Shown piece after piece: positions 1-12,666 of a stretch of DNA of 64,000 bases; position 1 is the stretch's first letter, and every line of letters begins with the position of its first letter. The notes beneath the pieces were generated by a model that made no database searches, was not told the origin of the DNA, and saw only the letters and a list, made by a program, of their open reading frames with translations. The DNA comes from Phocoena phocoena (taxonomy: Eukaryota > Chordata > Mammalia > Artiodactyla > Phocoenidae), in assembly GCF_963924675.1 (NCBI RefSeq), contig NC_089224.1:41087158-41151157 (forward strand), read 5' to 3'. A program made the translations under genes and the position numbers.

Positions 1-1150
1 GTTATTAATGGGAATGATTATATTTTTCATTTCTGGATATCTTTGTTTTTAATATGCTTCCTTTTTCTCTCTTCATGTTTTTAATCTCTTACTTTAAAAA
101 TACATCAAATATATTAATTTCATATTTTATGTCTGATAACTCCACTATCTGAAGATTTTTCTGGTGTGAATTTTCTGACTGTTGTTCTTCTATATGCCAC
201 TCAAGGTGTCTTGCCCAAGTCTGTATTTTGTTTGCTTGGTTTTTTTATGCAACATTAAGTTTCCTAGAACTTAATTAGTAGGAATTCTTGAGAACATATA
301 TGGGGCATGCTTTTTCAGAGAAAATTTACATTTGATTCTGTCAGATGCCAGGGGGCACTTTTAGCCCAGAACTACTTTAAACTAAGTGCTCAGTTTTGTT
401 TAGTTTTTTTTTTTTCCGGTACGTGGGCCTCTCACTGTTGTGGCCTCTCCCGTTGCGGAGCACAAGCTCCGGACGCGCAGGCTCAGCGGCCATGGCTCAC
501 GGGCCCAGCTGCTCTGCGGCATGTGGGATCTTCCTGGACCGGGGCACGAACCCGTGTTCCCTGCATTGGCAGACGGACTCTCAACCACTGCGCCACCAGG
601 GAAGCCCTTGTTTAGTTTCTTAATGTCACTCAGGTAATGTAAATTAAGGCAAAACTTCATGAGGATTGGTTTACGTTTATAAATTCTGAAGGAAATCTCC
701 CTCTCAATCAGTATCAAATTTGAGATAAACAATTATCCTTGCATTCACTTGACTAGGTTTATTTTTGGTTTGCCTTTATACTAAGGTCAGATGCCTTTGG
801 AATTGCAACTTCATGCAGAGGAGTCTTCTATTAGACTGCCCACCTTGGGTGGACCATGATTTCGTTGTCCTCTGTGCCCTTCATTGGCGTAAAACTAAAG
901 CTCAAGTTTGCTTGCAGCAAACGTGCTCAGAGCTCTACTTCTCTGCCTGACTTCCTAATTTTGCCTAGTTTTTGGCCTCAGAGCATAACTTGCTAACGTA
1001 TTGGTGCATTTTTAGAACCATACTCTTAATAGCATATTTTATTCAGTATTTTAATTACTTTCAGTTGGAAGGGTTGGCCATCGTGTCTCTTCCGCCATGT
1101 TGCTGGAAGTAAGTTTTCTCCTCTTCGTTACTTTCCAAGCTCTGTTGGAT
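1..1150 (-). repeat. Probable ancient L1 relic (5' UTR/ORF1 region), antisense
   Basis: T-rich sequence whose wording ('tctgataactccactatctgaag', broken by gaps, then 'ggaattcttgag' and 'gccatgttgctggaagtaag' near 1095-1112) resembles the antisense of the 5' part of old mammalian L1 elements. No reading frame survives and the ends are not defined. A young CHR SINE interrupts it at 404-607. The assignment is from remembered similarity only; the alternative is unrelated AT-rich DNA. Confidence 0.4.
404..607 (-). mobile_element. CHR-type tRNA-derived SINE (cetacean)
   Basis: Full-length SINE in reverse orientation. The poly(A) tail reads as the T run at 404-415, and the tRNA-like head ends at 607 in 'accagggaagccc'. 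The pol III A box (TGGCGCAGTGG) and B box (GGTTCGTGCCC) lie near the right end on the minus strand, with one change in the B box region. Direct repeats of 'ttgtttagttt' at 396-406 and 608-618 are the target-site duplication, so insertion was by L1-type target-primed reverse transcription. CHR SINEs are non-autonomous and encode no protein. Confidence 0.95.
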
Positions 1151-1988
1151 TTCATTATATATAGCCCAGAATTGGAATATCCTGATAGCCTGCATGATGT
1201 CTTTTGACTGTTTTTGGAAGATCATATTCCAGAACAATATGCAAAGAATAGTTGCTGACTTTCTGATATTCTCAGTAGATATTCAAAAAGGATGTCCAAA
1301 TTTTTCTGGGATTTAGTAAGATTTCTACAGCAGAATTTGCTGGCCTTGGATAAATTTAACTTCTTTATTTTAGTAAGTATATTCTGAACTTTTGAAATGT
1401 TTAGAATATACAGTGATCTGAATAGGAATCCAAAGTATCATTCTTTCCAAACACAGAAGGATGGGCTAATGATAATGGAGAACCTTTTAAAACTACGATT
1501 TCTCATTTATTCTTGATATTGTATTTTCTCTTTCCTGGTTCCATCTTTCACATTAAATACCTAATTTTAAATTCTATTGTCTAATTGATTTAATGGTTAA
1601 GAAAATGTTCCTGATATTCAGCATAAATTTTCTTCCTAGTTTATTCCCATTACTCCTGGTTAAATCTTGAATAACTAGGATTGATGAGGTGCTGAGGACT
1701 AATTAATTGATCTCTAAAGCATCGTGGTATTTTCCAATTCCACAGTGAGTTCTCTTAGTTTTAGAAGCACTTTTAACAGTAAACTTCATTGTAAGGCTGT
1801 TTGTTTGTATGTTTGTTGTTATTTATGTATTTTTTTAACAGACAAGTTAAGTTCAATATTTTCCCCAAAGACGTCACGTGAAGGCATAAAGTAATAAAAA
1901 GCTTAACTTTTACTTAGAGGTATTCACTTGCTCTTCTGTAGTAGAGTTTATCATATTTGTGGAAAAGGCTTTCCAATCTCAGTGACCT
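1150..1988. other. Unassigned non-coding sequence
   Basis: AT-rich DNA without a plausible reading frame or a repeat that I can name. The left part may continue the ancient L1 relic. It ends at the target-site copy of the L1 insertion at 2007. Confidence 0.5.
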
Positions 1989-2006
1989 TCAAGGAACCAC
2001 ATTCTT

Positions 2007-2623
2007 TTTCTCTTAATTTTTAATTTTTTAATTTAATTTAATTTTTTTATACAGCAGGTTCTTATTAGTTATCTATTTTATACATATTAGTGTATATATG
2101 TCAATCCAGTCTCCCAGTTCATCCCCCACCCACCACCACTTTCCCCCCTTGGTGTCCATATGTTCGTTCTCTACATGTGTCTCTATTTCTGCCTTGCAAA
2201 CTAGTTCATCTGTACCATTTTTCTAGGTTCCACATATATGCATTAATATACGATATTTGTTTTTCTCTTTCTGACTTACTTCACTCTGTATGACAGTTTC
2301 TAGGTCCATCCACATCTCTACAAATGACCCAATTTCGTTTCTTTTTATGGCTGAGTAATATTCCATTGTATGTATGTAACATCTTCTTTATCCATTCATT
2401 TGTCGATGGGCATTTAGGTTGTTTCCATGTCCTGGCTATTGTAAACATTGCTGCAATGAACATTGGGGTGCATGTGTCTTTGACTTATGGTTTTCTCTGG
2501 GTATATGCCCAGTAGTGGGATTGCTGAGTCATATGGAAATTCTAATTTTAGTTTTTTAAGGAACCTCCATACTGTTCTCCATAGTGGCTGTATCAATTTA
2601 CTTTCCCAGCAACAGTGCAAGAG
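2007..2623 (-). mobile_element. 5'-truncated L1, 3' end (ORF2 C-terminus + 3' UTR)
   Basis: About 615 bp of L1 3' end in reverse orientation. The T-rich tail starts just after 2007. The minus-strand frame at 2414-2620 encodes the conserved ORF2 C-terminal block ([18 protein letters not shown], then [10 protein letters not shown]). The remaining C-terminal codons and 3' UTR lie to the left, with shifts. The element is truncated on the right inside the Cys-rich region. It is flanked by an 18-21 bp duplication ('tcaaggaaccacattctt') at 1989-2006 and 2624-2641. The copy is dead and serves as the left partner of the SINE at 2642. Confidence 0.92.
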
Positions 2624-2641
2624 TCAAGGAACCACATTCTT

Positions 2642-2852
2642 TTTTTTTTTTTTCTTTTTTGCAGTAGGCGGGCCTCTCACTGTTGTGGCCTCTCCCGTGG
2701 CGGAGCACAGGCTCTGGATACGCAGGCTCAGCGGCCATGGCTCACGGGCCCAGCCGCTCCGCGACATGTGGGATCTTCCCGGACCGGGGCATGAACCCGT
2801 ATCCCCTGCATCGGCAGGCGGACTCTCTACCACTGCGCCACCAGGGAAGCCC
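2642..2852 (-). mobile_element. CHR-type SINE inserted at the L1 target site
   Basis: Full-length CHR SINE, tail on the left (T run interrupted by one C) and tRNA-like head ending near 2852. Its flanking repeats, 'ggaaccacattctt' at 2628-2641 and 2853-2866, are the same 14-mer that flanks the neighbouring L1 at 1993-2006, so the target site is present three times. The SINE therefore entered the right-hand duplication left by the L1, or the L1 entered the left-hand duplication of the SINE. Confidence 0.95.
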
Positions 2853-3667
2853 GGAACCACATTCTTGATGATACCTTATAGGTGCCCTTTGAACATTAAA
2901 TGGCTCTCACTAAACATGCTGTCTGCTCCTGTTTCCTAAACTTATTCTGTTTCTTCTTACTGTTTCTTCTTACTCTGAACTCTGCTTTGTACCCTTAAGT
3001 ATAGCCCTGTGTGGTTTTCTTTGGTGAGTTTTCCATCCCCAAGGTGATTGAAGCTCCTTGAAGGAGAATCTTGTGGCATCTTCCATTTTCTAAGGACTGT
3101 GCTGGAAAATGCAATAATAAGTTCTTAGTTAGGGACAAAGCATGCCCTTAATAATCAGAATAGTGCTAGTAACTTAGATGTTAAAATCAGGAAAAAAATC
3201 CTTAAAGGAAGTGGGGTGTGACCTGAATCTAGATGGTTGAATAGGATTTAGGCAAGTGGGGAAATGAAGACAGGCTTTTTCAACAAAGGGCGCTGACTGT
3301 GGAAATTCACTGAGGCAGGGGCTGTTTGGGAAATTGCTGGTGGTGGAGCAAGGAGTATGTGAGTGAGGCAGGTGGGGTCAGGTCTCAGAGCACCTGTGTG
3401 CCATAACTCATTTGATCCTGAATGAGATGGGTGTGTTCATAATAGGGGACTTCATAAGTATTTGTTGTTGATGATGATAATGACTTTGTATATTTTTGTT
3501 CAAAAGAAGTGGTTTGAATGGAAGATAAACCACTGCATCTTTTATTTACCACACAAATGTGGTTTGTAAGCTGCTGCAAGATTCCACATCAAAACACTGC
3601 TTTACTTTTCCCTTTTCAGATATTTTTAATGTCCTATTTATGAGAGAAATTCTTGAGGGAATTCCAG

Positions 3668-3732
3668 TCCCCCTCCTCCCCGCACCAGCCCTGCCCCCCG
3701 CCGTCCCCCCCCCCCCACCGCCCTCCCCCACC
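3668..3732. repeat. C-rich low-complexity tract
   Basis: About 65 bases nearly free of A and T, with many runs of three to twelve C and isolated G or A. The minus strand therefore carries several closely spaced G runs. It reads as low-complexity or microsatellite-like sequence and overlaps spurious proline-rich frames on both strands. Confidence 0.9.
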
Positions 3733-4528
3733 CATCCAACATGTCTTGGGGAAGAAAAGAAGAAAAAAAAAACAATGGGGATTTGACAGTTCTGGTATGT
3801 CCAATTCTTAGATAATTAGCTGACCTGGAGGGCTGTTAGATATTTCTTTTCTCATCTGTTTGACAGACAGGTGAGGCATATCACTGGATATAAGGAAAAA
3901 GCATGAAAAGGATAGACTTTAGTTTTATAATTTGAATATTATTAGTAGTAGAATGGAAATGGGATATATTTTTATTGATTTGTCAATTTTAAAAAAAATT
4001 TCTTTATTAGCCTTTAGAAAAATGCCTTTCTTTTTCTTTTTTAAAAATATGGCATGGTATTGAAGTCTGTCTTTTTAGTAGTCTTCTAGAATTTTAAGCT
4101 TCTATTTTCATTCTGATGAGATCTGGAAAATGTAGCCTTGTAAGTGCCGTATCTTGGTATTGTATTAAAACATGACTGTGGCATTTATAAACTTACCTCA
4201 GCACGGTGCCCAAAGGATCCTTCTGTTGTTCGCCTTTTCCTGCTAATGAGCAGTGTGTGGAAAGCAAGCAGGGTCAAGTTTATTCAACCATGTTTTGTAT
4301 ATAGGTTTTGTTGGCCAATGTGGGATTCATCTTGATACACTCAGACTTTATTGGTTGGCAACTATATTAATAAAGGACAATAATTTTTTTCCCTTCAGGG
4401 GGCTCTGTTAGAATCACTGTGAATTCTTTTACAGGCTGTTAATTTAGTTTTGGATGAGAGGGTCACAGATGTTCAACACCTTTTTTCCCTTCAGCTCTTC
4501 CCGACTGCTCACTTAGGTATGTTGGGGA

Positions 4529-4690
4529 GAAAAGAAAGAAGGCACTCAAGGAGTGAGAAGCTGGAAGGTGAGAGATGGGGTAGGTGGAAGAGAGGGGAGT
4601 GGAGATGGGAGCAAGGAGAGGGAAGGGAAAAGAGGGGAAAATGAAAAAAATGGGAGGAGAAGGGGGAAGAGAAAATGAAAAAAGAGATTC
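4529..4690. repeat. Purine-rich (GA) tract
   Basis: About 160 bases of nearly pure A/G on the plus strand, with very few pyrimidine interruptions after 4575. It resembles a decayed GA/GGGA simple repeat. Confidence 0.85.
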
Positions 4691-5832
4691 TCTTTTCCAT
4701 ATTTCAGCATTTCTATTTACATGACACATATGCATGGAGCAGTGCCTTGGGAGCATGGAGGCATAAAGGGAGACTTACTGGGTACTAAGCAAGAAAATTC
4801 AAATGAACTCATGGCCTCTGAAACAGTTTGAGACAGCAGCTGTAAAGAAAAGTAATAGGACTAAAATACATTGGACACGTGGTTGTAACTTTCATTTGTA
4901 TGAAGGCAAAATGCATTCATGATTTATGTCCTTGTTGATTAACACCTTGAGATGTATATGTGTACGTGCATAGGCATAGTTTATTTACAACTTGGTTTTA
5001 GCAGTCATCTAGCATCTAAACCACTTATTGAAATATTGCATAGGGTCAAAGAAACAATTCTAAAGTTGGTAATAATAGAAATTAAAAAGAGGAAGGAAAT
5101 GGAGGAAGGCAGTTTACCGCAGAGATATCAAGTTTTATTTTAATTTTTCAGCTTGAAATTTAACACAAAAGATAAATCTTTCCCGACAGGATAGGCTAAG
5201 GAATATATCATATCAACTCGCAAGTTATTAACTGAGATTTTGGAGACAGATATCACCTCAGTAACTGTTCCAAATGCATTTACTTTATTTTAAAGGTTGT
5301 TCTTTCCATTATTAATGCTATACTGAATCACAGAGCCGTTTATGATGAAGTGTGCTACTCTAAAAATCCCGTGAATGCATCTGCAGTGGTGGCTGATGTT
5401 TCAACTCATCCTAAGATATACTGTACATTTTTGGAAGATGTTTTTATCTTATCGCATATTCTCTGAAGACTGTTAGAATCCAATTTATTAGCTCTCTGGA
5501 AGTTGAAAGCTATGCTTGAATAAAGGGATACCAATATTTGTCAGGATTGGCTCAAATTATGTATTTTATGAGATAACAGCATAATTCCAGACTTTGAACG
5601 TCTTACATCAGTAATGATTCTGGTGCAGGTAGTGTAGACAGGTTTTAACCAGCTTCAGGAGGGATTTCTTTGCTCATTAAAGTCAGAAAATATCTTCCCT
5701 GTAGTACTTTCAGTGTCCCCAGTAAAACTGGGAAGTTTTACTTAAAGAAAAAAGAAGACTTTAATCAACCCCAGAAATGGTTTTAAAACTTACTCAGGTG
5801 TAAAGATATAGGGAGAAGTGGTGTGGGAAACC

Positions 5833-5985
5833 TCAACTGGGATCCCAGAGGCCTGAGTTTAAGTAACATTTTTTTTTTCTCTTGCTGGCTGGACAACTTA
5901 TGCTAGTCACTTAACCTCTCTGAGACACAGTTGCCTCAAGTATAAAATAGGCAAGATGAAAATGCTGGTCTTTATCTTAGGACAT
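5833..5985 (+). repeat. MIR (ancient tRNA-derived SINE)
   Basis: Contains the MIR core wording: 'gatcccagaggcctgagttt', then 'cttatgctagtcacttaacc', 'tctctgagacacagttgcc' and 'tataaaatagg', in consensus order. A T run at 5870-5880 interrupts it. Diverged, partial and non-functional. Confidence 0.7.
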
Positions 5986-6212
5986 TTTGTCTGGTCTAGT
6001 CATCTCTCTGGACCAGGTAGGATTTCCCAAGGTGCTCAAGCAACAAGAGAGTGAGTAGGTGGTCATTTACTGAGATGTGTGTACCTGTGCGATGCCAAAG
6101 CTACTTAAGGGAAAAAGAAGTAGATAATGTTAATTTAGATTCCAGAGTTAGATTCTAGGGCCGTAAAAGGCAAAATGGCTGATCTAGGGACTCTCACTGA
6201 GATCACCGAGGT

Positions 6213-6330
6213 CAATTGGATCCATGCTTCTCACTTTACAGATGAGGAAGCTGAGTCCAAGAAAGAATGAGGGGCTTGGAAATCTCACACATCCAGCCAA
6301 TGTTGGCAGGGCCTGGAATCCAGACTCGTA
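6213..6330 (-). repeat. MIR, reverse orientation
   Basis: Shows the reverse-complement MIR core: 'actttacagatgaggaagct', followed by diverged 'cacacatccagccaatg' and 'cctggaatccagactc'. Partial and old. Confidence 0.65.
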
Positions 6331-9300
6331 AGCCCCCGGACTGGATATTATTTGACAAACTGTTTTCCCTCGTCTGTTCCCTTTTCAAAACCTGCTCGCA
6401 GGAAAGGACAGCGTAACCTCATTTTAGGCACAGATGTAAATGACTCATAAGTCTTCAATTATTTTTCTGTGGAGCACTGTAATGAAATATGATTACTGAC
6501 AGCAGTAAACTGGGAGGGGTCTGGTGTTTGGAGGGCACATGAACACTTGTTTTCAACATCTCACAAATCAGCCCTTCATACTTTCTTACGACCCTTGTCA
6601 TTATTTTTTTTTCCTTCCCTTGCTGTTCAGGTAAAAACAGATCTCTACTCAAGCAGTAGCTGAAAACTTCGCAGGCCTTGGCCCGCATGTTTTCAGAGCA
6701 AGAAGACCAATCTTTCATTTATTTAACAAGCATTTATTGAGGATCAATTATCTCCAGGTACTGTCTTGTTCCTGGGGATAATAGCAGTGAGCCAGACTAA
6801 GTTTCTGACCTAATAATTTTTTAGTCCCAGTGACAGATGTCATGCCTGTCTCTTGGGCTAGCAGAAGAGGAATCAGCTATGAGACACATGTTCAGGAGTT
6901 CCTGAGTGAGTCTTTGCCATCCTGTTTTTCTTTACCTGCTCTTTTCAGAGATAGAAATGCCTTCAGGAGGGGTAAAATGAGAGAATTCTTTTTCACCATC
7001 ATTTTTCTTGGTGTTCATTCTAAATATCAGATTTTCCTAAAAGAAATGACTTAACATCAATTCATTCCTCCTGATTTTTTTTGCAAAATATGTTGAACCC
7101 AAACTAGGGAACACAAAAGTGGGCATCTTCAGAATCCCAGGATTCAAAAGTGGTGTATACTCAGTTTGCAAAGGGAAGCACAAGACAGACTGCATCTAGT
7201 GTATTTTCAAAACCCGCAGCCCACAGTCTTTGTTACTGCAATATTTTGGTTCTGTTTCAAACAATTTCTTCCACCTTGTATAATCATGGCACTGAATAAA
7301 CGTTCAACATTAAAACAGTTACTGCTTTTCAGCTCCAGGATGGCTGTGTTTCAGAACCGAGGGAAGCATGTGCCTTCCGGATGAAAGGTGTAGTATAAAT
7401 GCAACTTATTACCATTTTAGGCAGAATTCCCAGGCTGGCATTTAGCAATTAAAAAAGCAAAGCTAAACAAGCCCAGGAGATCAACATTCCCTTTTCTTCC
7501 AACCCAAGATGCTCAGTTATTGTGGACAAAGAACTAGAGGGCCCCACTGTCCTTTGTTGACTCTCTTCGGAGCCTCTAAAGCAGCGCAGGCGGGAAGGGA
7601 GAGAATTAGTTTTTCATTTCCATTAATCAATGGAGGGTCTAAATGAAGAGGTACAAATGGCTCTTTTAAGAATTCGTCAAAGCAAAATTCACATTATAAA
7701 AGATTTACTGATTTTCTCCTCTCAGTTGAATAATCTCTCTTGATATTTCCAAGCCTTTATCTTCTCTTCAAAGAATGCTCTGTCTTGGGCTTAACTTTGC
7801 AAGGTGCATGGTTGAGTGGCAGAGATTAACCTTCACAGGAAAATGTAGATTTGGAAAAATTTACTTCTGGGTGAGCATGGTTTAGTAAAATAGACGTTTT
7901 CCTAATTCAAAGAAAAGAAACTCGGCATTTTAAAAACCTCATATACTGGTGATTCCTGAGTGATGGATAAAGTGTTTTCCTCAGAGATATATATTCTTCT
8001 CTGTTCGGATTCAGGAATTTGCTGTGAGACTAAGTTTTTCCCCCAAACATTGTTACCTTTAAATATTCAGTATTGATTTCTGCCTATTCTCTTTCCCAAG
8101 TTCAAGTTTATGAGCTCCTAGACTAATTTGTAAGGTATCTGTACTTGTAAGGAAATGTGAGGTCTCCTTTCCAGGGACTTTTGTAATCTTCTAATTCTGC
8201 TGATATAATGAATCTGGGAACCCTAACCTTAAGGTCAACTAATTTATTGTTAGTGACCTGTATTGAGGGAAACACAGCAACAGAGGGATGATGATAATTT
8301 TTGTCATCAAAGCAAGTGTACTGCTTACAAGTATATGAACCTAAATTTCTCTTGAACATATTTTTAAATCTTTTATCTGTAAATTTTCTCAAGAATAAGC
8401 AACAATAGCATAGAAATATATATTATGCTGAAGGAAAAAATATCTTTCAAATGAAGCCCTTGTTGCTATCTTTTTAACATTTTTATTGTGTTTGCTATTT
8501 ATTAGGTACCATAAATGTGAACATGGTTTTAATTCTTCCTCAAGTCTCAAGCACAGGTGCTTCATTTGATGTTTTTCCTGGAGGGCAGCATCCCATTACA
8601 GCACATGCTAAAGGACAAGTTGGAGTGTTATATACCCAGAGAAAGGCCCGTACAAGTATTCAGTTACAGTCAACTTCAAAGTTAATACTTGATATTTGCT
8701 CTAGGTCTAATGACAATTAGATTGAGCAAAGCAGGCATGGGGAGGACATTGCATCCACTAAAGCAATTGCATGACACAAGAGCACAATATTCTAAGTCCA
8801 GCCAGAACCATTCTGTATGACCCTGTAATGATGGACTGTACATTTGTCAAAAGCCCATAGAAATTTACAGCACAGAGAATGAGCCTTAATGTATATATTT
8901 CTTAAATTTGAGAAAATCATTTAGGAGGTCAGAGGATCATAGGGTGGATTGCAGTCTATGACAAAAGAACCTAAGTGCATTACAAATGTGTGAAACAATA
9001 TCACTAAATGAGCTAGAGAAAAACGGTCTGAAAATACCCAAGGAAAGTGTTCCACCTAAGAGAGGACTAGTGCACCAGTGATATACACAGGGCTTTTTTT
9101 GGAGTGCCGCCTGCATCAGAATCACCTCTGTAACTTTTAAATTCTATTTTTAAATAAACATGAAGCTATCCCCATTTTTAGATATTCTGAGTCAGTTGGT
9201 GTTGGGTGGATCATTCATTAAAGAGGTCAATGAATGTTAATAAAACAAGAACCTAATATTAATCACATAGAGGCTTAATATTCATACAGAATTGGGATGA

Positions 9301-9924
9301 ATTATGCAGAAACGTTTAATATCTGTTTCTTCTCCCTTTCCAACTGGGTTTCAACCAGAAATCTATGTGAGTTACACATTCCCTGAGGCTGAATTGACTT
9401 GTTTATGTAATTGCCCGTTTTCTTCTCCAAGTTAAAATTTTTATGATGGAAAATACGTTTCTTTTTATTCTGTATTTTTCCTTCTATCAAGGAAAATTTC
9501 TGCATTAGACTGCAATGGTTATGGGACAGGAAAATCAAGTATTTTTAAAAAAATTTTATTATAAAATCTATGTGAAAAAAGATTTTTGATATATGGATAT
9601 TGGTTCTTAAAAATAATACATAAGAAAATAAAATACACACATCAGGAATTTGGAATAGTTAGAAATGTGAAATATGTAGGGCTTCTGAATGATTTTGCAG
9701 TGGTAGAAAGTCATAAAGAAGATCAGACCCCTGAGAATGCAAATTTCACAAACCTCCCTCTCCTGGTTCTGGTGTTACTGTTTCTAGTTGTTTTCAATGG
9801 AATTTAGGTTACTTTAGTGATGAGTTCAGGGAGGAATTGGGAGATGACAGTCAAAAATATTGTAACATTGGGCAGTGCCTCTTCATAAAATCTTTTTTTT
9901 ATATAGTTTCCTCATTGGATAATT
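6330..9924. other. Unassigned, largely repeat-free non-coding sequence
   Basis: No coding signal and no confidently named transposon. A stretch at 6720-6790 ('caagcatttattgaggatca') resembles a common mammalian ancient repeat, and 9095-9150 has weak similarity to hAT-Charlie (MER5-like) sequence. The block 7440-7720 is lower in repeats than its surroundings. Short frames here lack any recognisable domain. Confidence 0.5.
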
Positions 9925-10330
9925 TTATTTTTTAAATTTTCTTTTAATTTGAGTAAAATTGCTTTGTAGTGTTGTGTTAGTTTATGCTGTACAATGAAGT
10001 GAATCAGCTATATGTATACCTATATTTCCTCCGTCTTGGACCTCCCTCCCACCCTTCTAGGTCATCACAGAGCACTGAGCTGTGCTCCCTGTGCTATACA
10101 ACAGGTTCCCACTAGCTCTCTTTTTTACACATGGTAGTGTATATATGTCAGTGCTACTCTCTCAGTTCATCCCACCCTCCCCTTCCCGCCCTGTGTCTAC
10201 ATATACATTCTCTACGTCTATATCTCTATTCCTGCCCTACAAATAGGTTCATCTGTACGATTTTTCTAGATTCCATATATATATGTTATAATATACAGTA
10301 TTTGTTCTTTTCTTTCTGGCTTACTTCACT

Positions 10331-10370
10331 CTGTATCACAGACTCTAGGTCTGTATGACAGACTCTAGGT
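10331..10370. repeat. 20-bp tandem duplication inside L1 copy A
   Basis: Two adjacent 20-mers, 10331-10350 and 10351-10370, read 'ctgtatcacagactctaggt' and 'ctgtatgacagactctaggt', with one mismatch. Copy B has a single unit at the matching place. Confidence 0.9.
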
Positions 10371-10897
10371 ACATCCACATCTCTACAAATGACCCAATTT
10401 CATTCCTTTTTATGGCTGAGTAATATTCCATTGTATATATATACCCCACATCTTCTTTATCTGTTTGTCTGTCGATGAACACTGAGGTTGCTTCCATGTC
10501 CTGGCTATTGTAAACAGTGCTGCAGTGAACATTGTGATACATGACTCTTTGAATTATGGTTTTCTCAAGGTATATGCCCAGTAGTGGAACTACTGGGTCA
10601 ATAAGGTAGTTCTATTTTTAGTTTTTTAAGGAATCACCATACTGTTCTCCGTAGTGGATGTATCAATTTACATTCCCACCAACAGTGCAAGAGCATTCCC
10701 TTTTCTCCACACCCTCCCCAGCATTTATTGTTTGTAGATTTTCTGATGATGGCCATTCTGACCAGTGTGAGGTTATACCGCATTGTAGTTTTGATTTGCA
10801 TTTCTCTAATGTTTAGTGATGTTGAGCATCTTTTCATGTGCTGCTTGGCCATCTGTATGTCTTCTTTGGTGAACTGTCTATTTGGGTCTTCCACCCC

Positions 10898-11107
10898 TTT
10901 TTTTTTTTTTTTTTGCGGTACGCGGGCCTCTCACTGTTGTGGCCTCTCCCGTTGTGGAGCACAGGCTCCGGATGCGCAGGCTCAGCGGCCATGGCTCACG
11001 GGCCCAGCCTCTCCGCGCCATGTGGGATCTTCCCAGACCGGGGCATGAACCCGGGTCCCCTGCATCGGCAGGCGGACTCTCAACCACTGCGCCACCAGGG
11101 AAGCCCC
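10898..11107 (-). mobile_element. CHR-type SINE nested in L1 copy A
   Basis: Full-length reverse CHR SINE with the tail as a T run up to 10914 and the head ending in 'gggaagccc'. It sits within the ORF2 C-terminal region of copy A. Flanking repeats are imperfect ('ccacccctttt' on the left, 'ccacccactttt' on the right), consistent with a target duplication that has since mutated. Confidence 0.93.
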
Positions 11108-12622
11108 CCACCCACTTTTTAACTGGGTTGTTTGTTTTTTTGTTTTTGAGCTCCATGAGCTGTTTGTATATTTTGGAGATTAATCCTTTGTCCATTGCTT
11201 CATTTGCAAATATTTTCTCTCATTCTGAGGGTGTCTTTTCACCTTGTTTATGGTTTCCTTTGCTGTGCAAAAGCTTTTAAGTTTCATTAGGTTGCATGTT
11301 TATTTTTAATTTTATTTTCATTACTCTAAGAAAAGGTCTTGCTGTGGTTTACATCAAACGGTGTACTTCCTACATTTTACTCTAAGAGTTTTATAGTGTC
11401 TGGTCTTACATTTAGGTCTTTAATCCATTTGGAGTTTATTTTTGTGTATGGTGTTAGGTAGTGTTCTAATTTCATTCTTTTACATGTAGCTGTCCAGTTT
11501 TCCCAGCACCACTTATTGAAGAGGCTGTCTTTTCTCCATTGTGTATTCTTGCCTCCTTTGTCATAGATTAGTTGACAATAGGTGCATGGATTTATCTCCG
11601 GGCTTTCTGTCCTGTTCCATTGATCTATATTTCTGTTTTTGTGCCAGTACCATACTGTCTTGATTACTGTAGTTTTGTGGTATAGTTTGAAGTTGAGGAG
11701 CCTGATTCCCCCAGCTCCGTTTTTCTTTCTCAAGATTGCTTTGGCTTTTCAGGGTCTTTTCCATTTTCATACAAATTGTAAAATTGTTTCTTCTAATTCT
11801 GTGAAGAATGCCATTGGTAGTTTGATAGGGATTGCACTGAACCTGTAGATTGCTTTCGGTAGTATAGTCATTTTCACAATATTGATTCTTCCAATCCAAG
11901 AACATGGTATATTTCTCCATCCGTTTATGTCACCTTTGATTTCTTTTATCAGTTTTTTATAGTTTTCTGACTTTAAGTCTTTTGCCTCCTTAGGTAGGTT
12001 TATTCCTAGGTATTTTATTATTTTTGTTGCAGTGATAAATGGGATTGTGTCCTAATTTCTCTTTCTGATTTTTCATTGTTAGTGTATAGGAATGCCAGAG
12101 ATTTCTGTGCATTAATTTTGTATCCTGCAACCTTACCAAATTCATTGATTAGTTCTAGTAGTTTTCTGGTGGCATCTTTAGGATTTTCTATGTATAGTAT
12201 CATGTCATCTGCAAACAGTAACAGCTTTACTTCTTCTTTTCCAATTTGTATTCCTTTTATTTCTTTTTCTTCTCTGATTGCTGTGGCTAGGACTTCCAAA
12301 ACTATGTTGAATAACAGTGGTCAGAGTGGACATCCTTGTCTTGTTCCTGATCTTAGTGGAAATGCTTTCAGTTTTTCACCATTAAGTATGATGGTTGCTG
12401 TAGGTTTGTCATATATGGTCTTTATTATGTTGAGGTAGTTTCCCTCTATGCCCATTTTCTGGAGATTTTTTTTATCATAAATGCGTGTTGAATTTTGTCA
12501 AAAGCTTTTTCTGCATCTATTGGGATGATCATATTGTTTTTATTCCTTGACTTGCATATATTAAAGAATCCTTGCTCTCCTGGGATAAATCCCACTTGAT
12601 CATGTGATATGATCCTTTTAAT

Positions 12623-12666
12623 GTTTGCTAGTATTTTGCTAGCAATTCTGTTTGCTAGTATTTTGT
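12623..12666. repeat. 27-bp-period duplication inside L1 copy A
   Basis: 'gtttgctagtattttg' occurs at 12623-12638 and again at 12650-12665. Copy B has the phrase once, so the duplication arose within copy A. Confidence 0.85.

Larger units (their letters stand above)
2867..5830. other. Unassigned non-coding sequence
   Basis: Mostly single-copy-looking AT-rich DNA. No exon-like frame or named transposon was recognised apart from the C-rich and purine-rich tracts listed separately. The 97-aa minus-strand frame at 4463-4756 is only the complement of the purine tract (S/F/P-rich) and is not a gene. Confidence 0.5.

Noticed and set aside
2487..2939. Repeated small frames containing 'HGSRAQP', 'GIFPDRG' or 'PPADAGD' at eight places
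   Set aside because: They look like a protein family but are readings of the CHR SINE in several frames on both strands.
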